From Clostridiales bacterium (GTDB taxonomy: Bacteria > Bacillota > Clostridia > DUPQ01), in assembly GCA_023145435.1 (NCBI GenBank), contig JAGLDS010000012.1, forward strand, positions 1 through 57,014: a DNA stretch of 57,014 bases, in the 5' to 3' direction. Shown one piece after another: positions 48,448 to 56,334 of this stretch. Position numbers and translations under genes: made by a program. Position 1 is the stretch's first letter; each line of letters begins with the position of its first letter. The notes beneath the pieces were generated by a model. The model was given only the letters and a program-made list of their open reading frames with translations, searched no databases and was not told the origin of the DNA.

Positions 48448-49080
48448 ATGGTAGATTTAAATGAAGTTTCGGCTGCTTTACAAAAAGGAAGAGCAAAGGT
48501 AGTTAAGGAACTAGTGCAACAGGCAATTGACGAGGGAATGGCAGCTAAAACAATCCTAGATGATGGTTTATTATCTGGAATGAATATCGTTGGTGCAAAA
48601 TTCAAAATTAATGAACTTTATGTACCAGATGTATTAGTTGCTGCTAGAGCAATGAATGTTGGAACAGCATTATTAAAGCCTTTATTAGTAGAGGACGGAA
48701 TTGAAGCTATTGGTAGAGTTGTTATTGGAACATGCAAAGGTGATTTACACGATATTGGTAAAAACCTTGTAAAAATGATGATGGAAGGTAAAGGATTTGA
48801 AGTTATTGATTTAGGCGTTGATGTTAGTGCAGATCAATTTGTTACTGGTGCTATTGATAATGATGCTCAAATTATTGCTTGTTCAGCATTATTGACAACC
48901 ACTATGGGCGAAATGGCTAATGTTGTTAAAGTAGCTACAGAAAAAGGTGTAAGAGATAAATTTACAATTATGGTTGGCGGAGCACCTGTTAACGAAAGTT
49001 ATAGAGATAGTGTTGGAGCAGATATATATACTCCTGATGCTGCCTCAGCAGCGGACGAAGCGGCTAAAATCGTTTCTTAA
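48448..49080 (+). CDS. Methyltransferase corrinoid protein
   Basis: A 210-aa cobalamin-binding protein of the MtbC/MtmC type. The four-helix cap (~1-85; DGMNIVGAKFKINELYVPDV-like segment) precedes the Rossmann B12 domain, with GDLHDIGKNLVKMMMEGKGF giving the DxHxxG cobalt-ligand motif (His ~100) and later ACSALLTT and MVGGAPVNESY. It would shuttle methyl groups from a substrate methyltransferase (methylamine, methoxylated aromatics, glycine betaine and similar) to a second enzyme. No methyltransferase gene is next to it. A strong AGGAGG site supports ATG 48448. Confidence 0.93.
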   Translation: MVDLNEVSAALQKGRAKVVKELVQQAIDEGMAAKTILDDGLLSGMNIVGAKFKINELYVPDVLVAARAMNVGTALLKPLLVEDGIEAIGRVVIGTCKGDLHDIGKNLVKMMMEGKGFEVIDLGVDVSADQFVTGAIDNDAQIIACSALLTTTMGEMANVVKVATEKGVRDKFTIMVGGAPVNESYRDSVGADIYTPDAASAADEAAKIVS

Positions 49081-49092
49081 TCTACATTTTAA

Positions 49093-49123
49093 AAAGACCC
49101 ATATATTAGCTTATGGGTCTTTT
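49093..49123. terminator. Bidirectional terminator between corrinoid gene and tmcAL
   Basis: AAAGACCCATA (49093-49103) pairs with TATGGGTCTTT (49112-49122) around an 8-nt loop. A and T runs on the two sides suit both directions. The stop codon of the - strand gene (49122-49124) overlaps its edge. Confidence 0.88.
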
Positions 49124-50312
49124 ATATTGTTTCGAATTTATGGGTATACTCAATATTAAGGGTTCCACCTCTTATGCTTTCATAGATATTAGAAGCTTTT
49201 AATTCAAGGTCTAATAATTTTTTAATTCCTGATGGAGCAATTTTATAGAATTGATTAAATGAAGTAAAAACTGGTATTAAAGTATTTTTATGTAATATTG
49301 AAAATAATTTTTCTCCTTTTTTACTTACATACAATAATCGTGCGTATGAAATATCTTGTGATAGTAAATCGCTAGTGAAACCTAAAAGGATATGCATTAA
49401 TATTCGCTGAATTCTAGTCTTAGGATATCGCTTAGATGAAACAAAATCAACTAACTCAGTAAAAGATAAATGTTTTGAAGCTCCTTCTTTTAAACGGTTC
49501 TCTAAGCCTTCAGTCACATTTAAGAAGGATTTTAATTCACTTTTAGTATAGGATGATAATTGGTAATTAATAAGAGCAGAAAGTTGATTGGGAAAAACAA
49601 AAGTATTATTTTCTAGTAATTTATATGTAGTGATTGGAACTTGTTTACTAATTGATAATAAACCATTAGTTTGAATACTTTTCCTTATGGCTGTTGCTGA
49701 TGAAAAACTTTTAGATAATTCTTCATCAAGATAAGAAGCTCCTTGTCTTTTTATTGTTTCATAGTTAATAGGTGATTGTAATTGCTTAATTGCAATAATG
49801 TATTCAATAGCTAAGATATTATTAGAACTTTTTACTAATTCATCAATTAATGGATTATCTAAATAGGTTGATAAAGCGTTAGCCCTAGCTTTAGGGAAGG
49901 ATAACCCAAGTTGCAGTTGCTCTTTTAAAATAACTTTATATTGTTTTGGTTCTTTTATTAAAACATCAGCAATTATTGAAAGCATTTTTGTATCACCTGA
50001 TTCACTACCAAACAACAAAGTATCGCAAATACCTAATTTATGTAATATATTAACCGCATGGTAAGCATATTCCTTAGCATTACGACAAGAAAAAATTGAT
50101 GGTATTTCAATAACTAAATCAGCACCACCAATAATTGCCATCTTGGCTCTATCAAATTTATTTATTAGTGATGGGACACCACGTTGTAAAAAGTTACTAC
50201 TAAGTACACACACAATAAACTGGCCATCTCCATGTTTTCTTGCTTGCTCAAATAGGTATTGATGACCATAATGAAATGGATTGTATTCACAGATAATTCC
50301 AATTGTTCTCAT
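49122..50312 (-). CDS. tmcAL: tRNA(Met) cytidine acetate ligase (TmcAL)
   Basis: A 396-aa nucleotidyltransferase-fold protein. GIICEYNPFHYGHQYLFEQA gives the HxGH motif, and GGADLVIEIPSIFSCRNAKE is another family block. In Bacillus TmcAL uses acetate and ATP to make N4-acetylcytidine at the wobble base of elongator tRNA-Met. Start: family homology points to ATG 50312; an upstream in-frame ATG at 50354 lies within ychF. There is no Shine-Dalgarno before 50312, and a TATAAT ends 6 nt upstream. It lies 7 nt after ychF. Confidence 0.88.
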   Translation of the reverse strand: MRTIGIICEYNPFHYGHQYLFEQARKHGDGQFIVCVLSSNFLQRGVPSLINKFDRAKMAIIGGADLVIEIPSIFSCRNAKEYAYHAVNILHKLGICDTLLFGSESGDTKMLSIIADVLIKEPKQYKVILKEQLQLGLSFPKARANALSTYLDNPLIDELVKSSNNILAIEYIIAIKQLQSPINYETIKRQGASYLDEELSKSFSSATAIRKSIQTNGLLSISKQVPITTYKLLENNTFVFPNQLSALINYQLSSYTKSELKSFLNVTEGLENRLKEGASKHLSFTELVDFVSSKRYPKTRIQRILMHILLGFTSDLLSQDISYARLLYVSKKGEKLFSILHKNTLIPVFTSFNQFYKIAPSGIKKLLDLELKASNIYESIRGGTLNIEYTHKFETI

Positions 50313-50318
50313 ATAATT

Positions 50319-50345
50319 ATTATACGTTGAATCTAAATAGTACAA
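50319..50345 (-). promoter_or_regulatory. Candidate tmcAL promoter inside the ychF end
   Basis: Read on the - strand: TTGTAC (50345-50340), 15-nt spacer, TATAAT (50324-50319), then 6 nt to ATG. The spacer is short, but the -10 box is perfect. Transcription would begin at the start codon. Confidence 0.45.
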
Positions 50346-51408
50346 CGTCTCCATCTACAAATACGTAGTCACGACCTTCGCTTTTAACTAATCCTTTTTC
50401 TTTAGCAGCTACCATGGAACCACTTGTTTTTAAGTTTTCAAAAGAAATGACTTCGGCACGTATAAATCCTTTTTCAAAATCTGTATGTATTTTACCAGCA
50501 GCTTGTGGGGCTTTTGTTCCTTTTTCAATTGTCCAAGCTCGCACTTCTTTTTTTCCAGCTGTTAAATAACTAATTAAATGTAGTAATGAATAACTACTAC
50601 TTATTAAGCTAGCTAAACCTGACTGCGTTATACCAAGTTCTGTTAAAAATTCTTCTTTTTCATCTTCTTCTAACGACATAATTTCTTCTTCTAATTTTGC
50701 ACATATTTTAATAACTTCATAATCATGTTCTTTTGCATAATCATATAAAGCTAATAATAGTTCATTATCTTCTTCAATTAATGTTTCATCAATATTAGCT
50801 ACAAACAATACAGGTTTTATTGTTAATAAGAATAATTCATCCATAAAATGTGTTTCACTATTAGTTGTTTTAAAAGTATTCGCCATTAATCCTTTTAATA
50901 GATGGTCTTTTAATCGTTGTAAAAAGTCACATCTCTTTTTATAAATTAAATCTCCTGTTTTAATTAATTTAGCAGATTTTTCATAAGCTTTTTCTACCAT
51001 TTCTAAATCTGCAAATATTAATTCTAGATGAATAGTTTCAACATCTCTTAATGGATTAACATCACCTTCAACATGAATGATATTTTCATCATCAAAACAC
51101 CTAACAACATGACATATGGCATCAACTTCTCTTATATGAGATAAAAATTTATTACCTAAACCTTCACCTTTACTAGCACCTTTTACTAACCCTGCAATAT
51201 CAACAAATTCAATAGTTGCATATGTAACTTTATCAGGGTCATATATGGTTGCTAAATAATCTATTCGCTTATCTGGTACATGAACGACTCCAATATTTGG
51301 GTCGATTGTACAAAAAGGGTAATTAGCGCTTTCTACGCTAGCCTTAGTTAATGTGTTAAATAAAGTGCTTTTTCCTACATTGGGTAATCCCACAATGCCA
51401 AGTTTCAT
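50320..51408 (-). CDS. ychF: Redox-regulated ATPase YchF
   Basis: A 362-aa Obg-family P-loop protein. G1 is GLPNVGKSTLFNTLTKA, G3 DIAGLVKGASKGEGLGNKFL, and a coiled-coil insertion lies at ~125-200. The C-terminal TGS domain contains VRAWTIEKGTKAPQAAGKIH and the end AAKEKGLVKSEGRDYVFVDGD. YchF/Ola1 proteins prefer ATP and associate with ribosomes; their exact role is unsettled. ATG 51408 follows AAAGGATG on the - strand. Confidence 0.96.
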   Translation of the reverse strand: MKLGIVGLPNVGKSTLFNTLTKASVESANYPFCTIDPNIGVVHVPDKRIDYLATIYDPDKVTYATIEFVDIAGLVKGASKGEGLGNKFLSHIREVDAICHVVRCFDDENIIHVEGDVNPLRDVETIHLELIFADLEMVEKAYEKSAKLIKTGDLIYKKRCDFLQRLKDHLLKGLMANTFKTTNSETHFMDELFLLTIKPVLFVANIDETLIEEDNELLLALYDYAKEHDYEVIKICAKLEEEIMSLEEDEKEEFLTELGITQSGLASLISSSYSLLHLISYLTAGKKEVRAWTIEKGTKAPQAAGKIHTDFEKGFIRAEVISFENLKTSGSMVAAKEKGLVKSEGRDYVFVDGDVVLFRFNV

Positions 51409-51439
51409 AGGGAAACCATCCTTTCAAAATGCTTACTTG

Positions 51440-51468
51440 ATTATATAGGAAACTTAGACATGTTTCAA
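51440..51468 (-). promoter_or_regulatory. ychF promoter
   Basis: On the - strand, TTGAAA (51468-51463) and TATAAT (51445-51440) are 17 nt apart. Confidence 0.8.
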
Positions 51469-51474
51469 TTAACC

Positions 51475-51503
51475 TTGTGAGAAAATGTGTTTTTTGATAA
51501 AAT
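51475..51503 (+). promoter_or_regulatory. Promoter of the two-component system
   Basis: TTGTGA (51475-51480) and TAAAAT (51498-51503), 17-nt spacer. Its -35 is only 6 bp from the divergent ychF -35, so the two promoters could compete. Confidence 0.6.
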
Positions 51504-51538
51504 AAGATAACAAATCTGGGTAAATGAGGAACGAATCA

Positions 51539-52219
51539 ATGGTAAAAAAAATATTAGTTGTAGATGATGATAAAAATATATGTGAACTAGTTAAGTTGTA
51601 TCTTGAAAAAGAAGGATATCAAGTCTTTTTAGCATATGATGGTATTGAAGGATATGATAAATTTCGCGATCTAGCTCCTGATTTAATGATTCTTGATATT
51701 ATGCTACCAGGTGCAGATGGTTGGGAAGTTTGTAGAAAAATTAAAAAAGATAGCGATGTTTCCATTATTATGCTATCAGCGAAAGGTGAAACTTTTGATA
51801 AAGTATTAGGGTTAGAATTAGGTGCTGATGATTATATCGTTAAACCTTTTGAACCAAAAGAACTTGTGGCTAGAGTAAAAGCTATTTTAAGGCGAGCTAG
51901 TAGTCATGAGAAAAAAGAAGATGTTATTAAATTTGAAAATTTATTAATTGATCGTAATAACTATGTTGTCGTTTTAAATGAAAAAAGCATTGAAATGCCT
52001 CCCAAAGAATTTGAGTTACTTTATTATTTAGCATCTCATCCAAATCAAGTTCTAACTAGGAATAGTATTTTAGAAAGTATTTGGAGTTATGACTTCTTTG
52101 GTGATTCTAGAACTATTGATGTTCATGTAAAGAGAATTAGAGAAAAAATTGAAAAGAACAATAACAATTGGGAAATAAAAACAGTCTGGGGTGTAGGCTA
52201 TAAATTTGAGGTAAAATAG
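51539..52219 (+). CDS. OmpR-family response regulator
   Basis: A 226-aa regulator with a receiver domain (KILVVDDDKN; phospho-acceptor Asp53 in LMILDIMLPGADGW; ADDYIVKPFEPKEL) and a winged-helix output domain (~130-226; SRTIDVHVKRIREKIE). ATG 51539 is taken because TGAGGAA precedes it; ATG 51524 would place that site inside the gene. The stop overlaps the GTG of the kinase gene by one base. It is a member of the PhoP/YycF/CssR group by architecture. Confidence 0.93.
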   Translation: MVKKILVVDDDKNICELVKLYLEKEGYQVFLAYDGIEGYDKFRDLAPDLMILDIMLPGADGWEVCRKIKKDSDVSIIMLSAKGETFDKVLGLELGADDYIVKPFEPKELVARVKAILRRASSHEKKEDVIKFENLLIDRNNYVVVLNEKSIEMPPKEFELLYYLASHPNQVLTRNSILESIWSYDFFGDSRTIDVHVKRIREKIEKNNNNWEIKTVWGVGYKFEVK

Positions 52220-53712
52220 TGAAAAATCTATTTTGGAAATTTTTTATAAGTTTTATTTCAATAGTATTAATATCTTTTATATTACTAATATTTTTTTCAT
52301 ATTATAGTATTGATAAAATTTCAAAGGAACAAAAAAGCGAACAGTTTCTTTTTCAAAGTAATGAAATTATAACATTTATACATAGTAATAATGAAGAACT
52401 CTTTGTAAATAAAAGTAAGGATACTTTTGAATTATTTGATGATTTTATTAAGCGAATGGCCACTAACTCTAATAGCTATATTTGGGTAGTTGATAACAGT
52501 GGGAAACTACTAAGTTCATCAAGAGATTCATATGATGCTAGGTTTTTTACCTATAATGAAGATACAGATGAATCATTTTTTACAAATGATGAGTATTACA
52601 AATCATTTATTGATAATGATAATTTATTTTTTGAAACAAGAATATTTGCAGATTCAATCAAAAACAAGGACGAAATAAGCACATCCTTTGTTAATAAATA
52701 TAATGAATTAATATTTAATAGTTACCCACCTATTGAAATGGATATATTAATATACATTAACACATCTGTTGGTAATTTAAATGATTTAAAAAGAGATATT
52801 ATATTATCATTTATTATACCTTTTATTACAGCGTTAGGTATAGTAATGGTAATTGTTGGTTTCTTTGCCAATAGTTTATCTAAACCTTTAGGTAAACTAA
52901 ATAAAGTTGCTATTAGTGTTAGAAGTGGAGATTACCAAAGAAGAGTAAAGGATGTTAACAGAAATGATGAAATTGGTCAATTAGCAAATAACTTTAATAA
53001 AATGATTGATGAGATTGAAACATTAGATAAATCACGGTTGTCCTTTATTTCAGATATGTCACATGAATTACGAACACCAATGACAACTATCAATGGATTT
53101 ATAACAGGAATTATTGATGGAACTATTGAATATAAAAGACAAGCATATTATCTTAATTTAGTAAAAGATGAGATTAATAGATTAAATAGATTAATAAATA
53201 ACTTACTATTGTTATCTAGAATTGAGTCAGAAGAAATTAAGCTTTTAAAAACTGATTTTGATATTAATACAACTATTTCAAAAACATTAGCAAATATGGA
53301 AAATATTATAAGAGACAAGCACATTAAAGTAGAAATTAATTTTGATGAAAAAGTTACTTTTGTTAATGCAAATGAAGATGATATTGAGCGAGTACTATTT
53401 AATTTAATACATAATGCAATTAAATTTAGCGAACAAAAAAGTAAAATCAGGATTAGAACAGAAATCAAGAAAAAAGCAATGATTTATATTGAAGATCAAG
53501 GTATTGGAATTGATGAAGATGAATTAATAAGTATATGGAATCGATTCTATAAAACAGATAAATCAAGGAGTGCAGATAAAACAGGTACAGGGCTTGGTTT
53601 ATCTATTGTTAAAAAAATTATTAGCAATCATGATGAAGTTATTTTTGTAGATTCAAAAATAAATAGAGGTACCACATTCTATTTCACATTAACTTTATCA
53701 AATAACGATTGA
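52219..53712 (+). CDS. Sensor histidine kinase
   Basis: A 497-aa kinase. Membrane segments lie at ~8-27 (ISFISIVLISFILLIFF) and ~193-217 (ILSFIIPFITALGIVMVI), enclosing an ~165-residue extracellular sensor with PAS/dCache-like character. HAMP (~218-270) and HisKA (phospho-His282 in SDMSHELRTPMTTINGF) follow, then an ATPase domain with N box NLIHNAIKFS, G1 IEDQGIGIDEDEL and G2 DKTGTGLGLSIVKKI. GTG 52219 follows GAGGT. The extracellular sensor plus the downstream htrA suggest envelope-stress sensing. Confidence 0.93.
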   Translation: MKNLFWKFFISFISIVLISFILLIFFSYYSIDKISKEQKSEQFLFQSNEIITFIHSNNEELFVNKSKDTFELFDDFIKRMATNSNSYIWVVDNSGKLLSSSRDSYDARFFTYNEDTDESFFTNDEYYKSFIDNDNLFFETRIFADSIKNKDEISTSFVNKYNELIFNSYPPIEMDILIYINTSVGNLNDLKRDIILSFIIPFITALGIVMVIVGFFANSLSKPLGKLNKVAISVRSGDYQRRVKDVNRNDEIGQLANNFNKMIDEIETLDKSRLSFISDMSHELRTPMTTINGFITGIIDGTIEYKRQAYYLNLVKDEINRLNRLINNLLLLSRIESEEIKLLKTDFDINTTISKTLANMENIIRDKHIKVEINFDEKVTFVNANEDDIERVLFNLIHNAIKFSEQKSKIRIRTEIKKKAMIYIEDQGIGIDEDELISIWNRFYKTDKSRSADKTGTGLGLSIVKKIISNHDEVIFVDSKINRGTTFYFTLTLSNND

Positions 53713-53713
53713 G

Positions 53714-53760
53714 TTTGTTAACATTTTGTTAACAAATACTAAAAATATGGAGAGTATAAT
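53714..53760 (+). promoter_or_regulatory. htrA promoter with tandem 10-bp repeats
   Basis: TTTGTTAACA occurs twice in direct tandem, at 53714-53723 and 53725-53734 (11-bp period, one helical turn). A perfect -10 TATAAT follows at 53755-53760, with no good -35. This is the layout of OmpR-family activator sites (compare PhoP TTAACA-type boxes) and suggests activation by the response regulator encoded upstream. Confidence 0.7.
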
Positions 53761-53790
53761 TAAATATAACGATGAAAGGAAATAAAATTT

Positions 53791-55134
53791 ATGAATGATT
53801 TTGGAAAAAACAAAAATGACATCAACCATTTTTATAATAGTTATACAAATAATAAAACACAAGAGATGAATGATAAAAAATCAATGAATAGTAAAAAGAA
53901 AAGTGGAAGTAAAGTTATTAAAATGATTTTAGTTGTTGTTCTTTGTTTAACAATAGGTGCCTCAGGAGCAATAGCAGGAATTGGATATTTTTTGAGTGTA
54001 AACGATGTAAATATTAAAGAGATACTTACGTCACCTACACAAGTAGTTGAAGTAACGAAAACACCCCAACCAACAAGTGAAACCAATATTATTACAAATG
54101 AAATTGTAAAGAAAATTGAAATTACAGAACAAGCAAAAAGTCCGATTTCAGCTGTCGCAATAAAAGTGATTCCTTCAGTTGTTGGAATCAGAACAACATT
54201 TCCAGTTAATACTTCTAGATATTTCTTTAATGAAGAGTCAATTTCTTCTGGAGAAGGAAGTGGTTTTGTTTATTCATCTGATGGTTATATTCTAACAAAT
54301 AATCATGTAGTTGAAGAGGCTTTAGACTATAATACTAACGAATTAAAAGATAAAGCAAAAATTGAAGTTTTTATTGAAGGTGATGATACAATATATGAAG
54401 CTATAGTAATTGGTAGAAATGCTACACTAGATGTTGCATTAATTAAAATTGATGCTATTAATCTAATTGTCGCAGATATAGGTAATTCCGATGATATAAC
54501 AATTGGAGAAACAGCAATTGCAATTGGTAATCCAGGTGGAATACAATATATGAACTCAGTTACAGCAGGAATTATTAGTGGTTTAAATAGAGAAATCTTA
54601 AGTAGTAATAATAAGGATGAAACTAATTTAAATTTAATTCAAACAGATGCTGCAATTAATCCTGGAAACAGTGGAGGCCCACTTGTAAATATATTTGGTG
54701 AAGTTATTGGGATAAATACCATAAAAATCGCTGCTATTGGGTTTGAAGGTTTAGGTTTTGCAATTCCAATAAATGCTGTTGTCGCAATGATTGATGAATT
54801 AGAAGAAGTTGGCTATGTATCGACTGGAGCTCCAAATATTGGGATATCCATTGATTCTACATATACAAAAGAATATGCAGAAGAAAATAACCTACCAGAA
54901 GGTGTATTAATAATCAGTGTTAGCGCTTATGGACCTGCTGATTTAGCTGGTATTAAAGTGTTTGATATTCTTACTGAATTTAATGGTGTTGATATTAAAA
55001 CATTTGATGATTTAGTAGGAGAAAAGAACAAATACAAACCAGGTGATCAAATTACTGTAAAAGTATTCCGTACTAATGAAGATAATGATGAGTATTTAAT
55101 ACTTAATCTGATTTTAGGAGCAACTAGAGAATAG
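53791..55134 (+). CDS. htrA: HtrA/DegP-family serine protease
   Basis: A 447-aa membrane-anchored protease. The ~45-residue cytoplasmic head is polar; residues ~46-70 (MILVVVLCLTIGASGAIAG) form the membrane anchor. The trypsin-like domain carries His172 (LTNNHVVEEA), Asp214 (LDVALIKID) and Ser294 (NPGNSGGPLV). One PDZ domain covers ~350-445 (GVLIISVSAYGPADLAGIK). It degrades misfolded proteins at the outer face. ATG 53791 follows AAAGGA. It lies immediately downstream of a two-component pair. Confidence 0.95.
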   Translation: MNDFGKNKNDINHFYNSYTNNKTQEMNDKKSMNSKKKSGSKVIKMILVVVLCLTIGASGAIAGIGYFLSVNDVNIKEILTSPTQVVEVTKTPQPTSETNIITNEIVKKIEITEQAKSPISAVAIKVIPSVVGIRTTFPVNTSRYFFNEESISSGEGSGFVYSSDGYILTNNHVVEEALDYNTNELKDKAKIEVFIEGDDTIYEAIVIGRNATLDVALIKIDAINLIVADIGNSDDITIGETAIAIGNPGGIQYMNSVTAGIISGLNREILSSNNKDETNLNLIQTDAAINPGNSGGPLVNIFGEVIGINTIKIAAIGFEGLGFAIPINAVVAMIDELEEVGYVSTGAPNIGISIDSTYTKEYAEENNLPEGVLIISVSAYGPADLAGIKVFDILTEFNGVDIKTFDDLVGEKNKYKPGDQITVKVFRTNEDNDEYLILNLILGATRE

Positions 55135-55766
55135 TGAAAAAAAATGATATTCCAAATATTTTAAATAATTTAAGAAATGATTATCAAGAGGTTAGTTGTA
55201 CATTAGACTACGTTAAACCTCTTGATTTATTAGTTGCAACCATGTTATCAGCTCAATGTACTGATGCTAGAGTAAATATTGTTACACCAAAATTATTTGA
55301 AAAATATAGAAATATTAATGATTTTGCACAAGCAGATTATGAAGAATTACAAACTTATATTAAATCTACTGGATTTTTTAGAAATAAATCAACTAATATT
55401 ATGAAATGCTGTCAAAAAGTGTTAAAAGAGTATAATGGTGAGATACCAGATACGATAGATGAACTTGTTAAATTACCAGGGGTTGGGAGAAAAACTGCAA
55501 ATGTATTTTTAAGTGAAATTCACAATACTCCGGGGATTATTGTAGATACTCATGCTAAACGTTTATCTAGACGTATTGGTTTAACTAAAGAAGAAGATCC
55601 TGTGAAAATCGAAAGAGATCTAATGAAAAAGATTCCAAAAGACCAATGGTCAGAATTTTCCCATAGAATGGTTTATCATGGTAGGGCAGTATGTAATGCA
55701 AGGAAACCTGATTGTGAGAACTGTTCTATTAAACAATATTGTGATTACTATAAAAACAAGCAATAA
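55134..55766 (+). CDS. nth: Endonuclease III
   Basis: A 210-aa DNA glycosylase/AP lyase that removes oxidised pyrimidines. The helix-hairpin-helix LPGVGRKTANVFL contains the catalytic Lys (~120); VDTHAKRLSRR contains the catalytic Asp (~138). The [4Fe-4S] cysteines are spaced C-x6-C-x2-C-x5-C within CNARKPDCENCSIKQYC. GTG 55134 overlaps the htrA stop region (1 nt) behind AGGAG. Confidence 0.96.
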   Translation: MKKNDIPNILNNLRNDYQEVSCTLDYVKPLDLLVATMLSAQCTDARVNIVTPKLFEKYRNINDFAQADYEELQTYIKSTGFFRNKSTNIMKCCQKVLKEYNGEIPDTIDELVKLPGVGRKTANVFLSEIHNTPGIIVDTHAKRLSRRIGLTKEEDPVKIERDLMKKIPKDQWSEFSHRMVYHGRAVCNARKPDCENCSIKQYCDYYKNKQ

Positions 55767-55795
55767 AAAAAGACATATATAAATTGTCCTTTTTT
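55767..55795. terminator. Weak bidirectional terminator between nth and rpmB
   Basis: A-rich arm plus GACA (55772-55775) pairs with TGTC (55785-55788) plus a T-rich arm, with one bulged C. The runs of A and T on the two sides fit convergent genes. Confidence 0.6.
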
Positions 55796-55812
55796 ATTAC
55801 ATATTGATAATA

Positions 55813-55998
55813 TTAAGCTCTTTTAACTTTGTCAGAACGTAGACAACTTGTACATACGTTTGCTCTTCTAATATTTCCATTGTCATCAATTTTAACTTTT
55901 CTTACATTTGCTTTCCAAGCTCTGTTTGTTCTTCTTAGTGAGTGAGACACATTGTGTCCAAAAACAGTTCCTTTTCCACATATTTCACATTTAGCCAT
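55813..55998 (-). CDS. rpmB: Ribosomal protein L28
   Basis: A 61-aa basic ribosomal protein with CEICGKGTVFGHNVSHSLRRTNR and the second zinc-knuckle half CTSCLRSDKV, so it is the Cys4 (zinc-binding) form. ATG 55998 is chosen because AGGAGGTGCAACAA precedes it; GTG 56007 lies within the ribosome site. Single gene, opposite strand to its neighbours. Confidence 0.96.
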   Translation of the reverse strand: MAKCEICGKGTVFGHNVSHSLRRTNRAWKANVRKVKIDDNGNIRRANVCTSCLRSDKVKRA

Positions 55999-56066
55999 TT
56001 GTTGCACCTCCTTTTAGGGATACTTATATCGTAAATCATTTTTTGTTTAATCAACTATGGTATAAT

Positions 56067-56312
56067 AACAAAAATACAAGGAATAATCAAGCAAATATTA
56101 GATTTTACATAATTTGGTGAAAACCATTGCTAAAATATATAGAACACGTTAAAATATGTGGTAGGGAAAGAAAATTAGAATTATAGGAAAATATTACAAA
56201 ATCAATAAATTATTATTGGTGTTGCGGCCCTCTAATAAGATAGCGAGGTTACATTTTATAAAATGGAATAGAGATATTTCCTAGATAAACACGTAATGGA
56301 TGACAATAAATG
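56067..56312 (+). other. Intergenic region of unknown content between rpmB and the recombinase
   Basis: About 246 nt without an ORF. Several small hairpins can be drawn: TGGT-GAAA-ACCA (56115-56126), CACGT/ATGTG (56145-56160), CAATAA/TTATTG near 56203-56218, CCTC/GAGG (56229-56248, the only GC-rich spot), and the palindrome CATTTTATAAAATG (56252-56265). A TATAAT at 56061-56066 could be the -10 of a small RNA reading toward the recombinase. I do not recognise a known RNA family here. Confidence 0.3.
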
Positions 56313-56328
56313 GTAATTATGATAAGAT
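56300..56328 (+). promoter_or_regulatory. Candidate recombinase promoter
   Basis: ATGACA (56300-56305) and TAAGAT (56323-56328) with a 17-nt spacer; the -10 ends 6 nt before ATG 56335. It overlaps the inverted repeat at 56313-56334. Confidence 0.4.
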
Positions 56329-56334
56329 AATTAC
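56313..56334 (+). repeat. Perfect inverted repeat abutting the recombinase start
   Basis: Arms GTAATTAT (56313-56320) and ATAATTAC (56327-56334) with spacer GATAAG end exactly at the base before ATG. The 8-6-8 layout could be an operator for autoregulation or a tyrosine-recombinase core-like site. Confidence 0.6.

Noticed and set aside
48974-49159. 61-codon frame overlapping the corrinoid gene end and the terminator
   Set aside because: It runs through the strong terminator hairpin and into tmcAL antisense, with no ribosome site.
56067-56312. CRISPR array or known riboswitch in the gap before the recombinase
   Set aside because: No regularly spaced repeats are present and none of the conserved riboswitch cores I know is visible.
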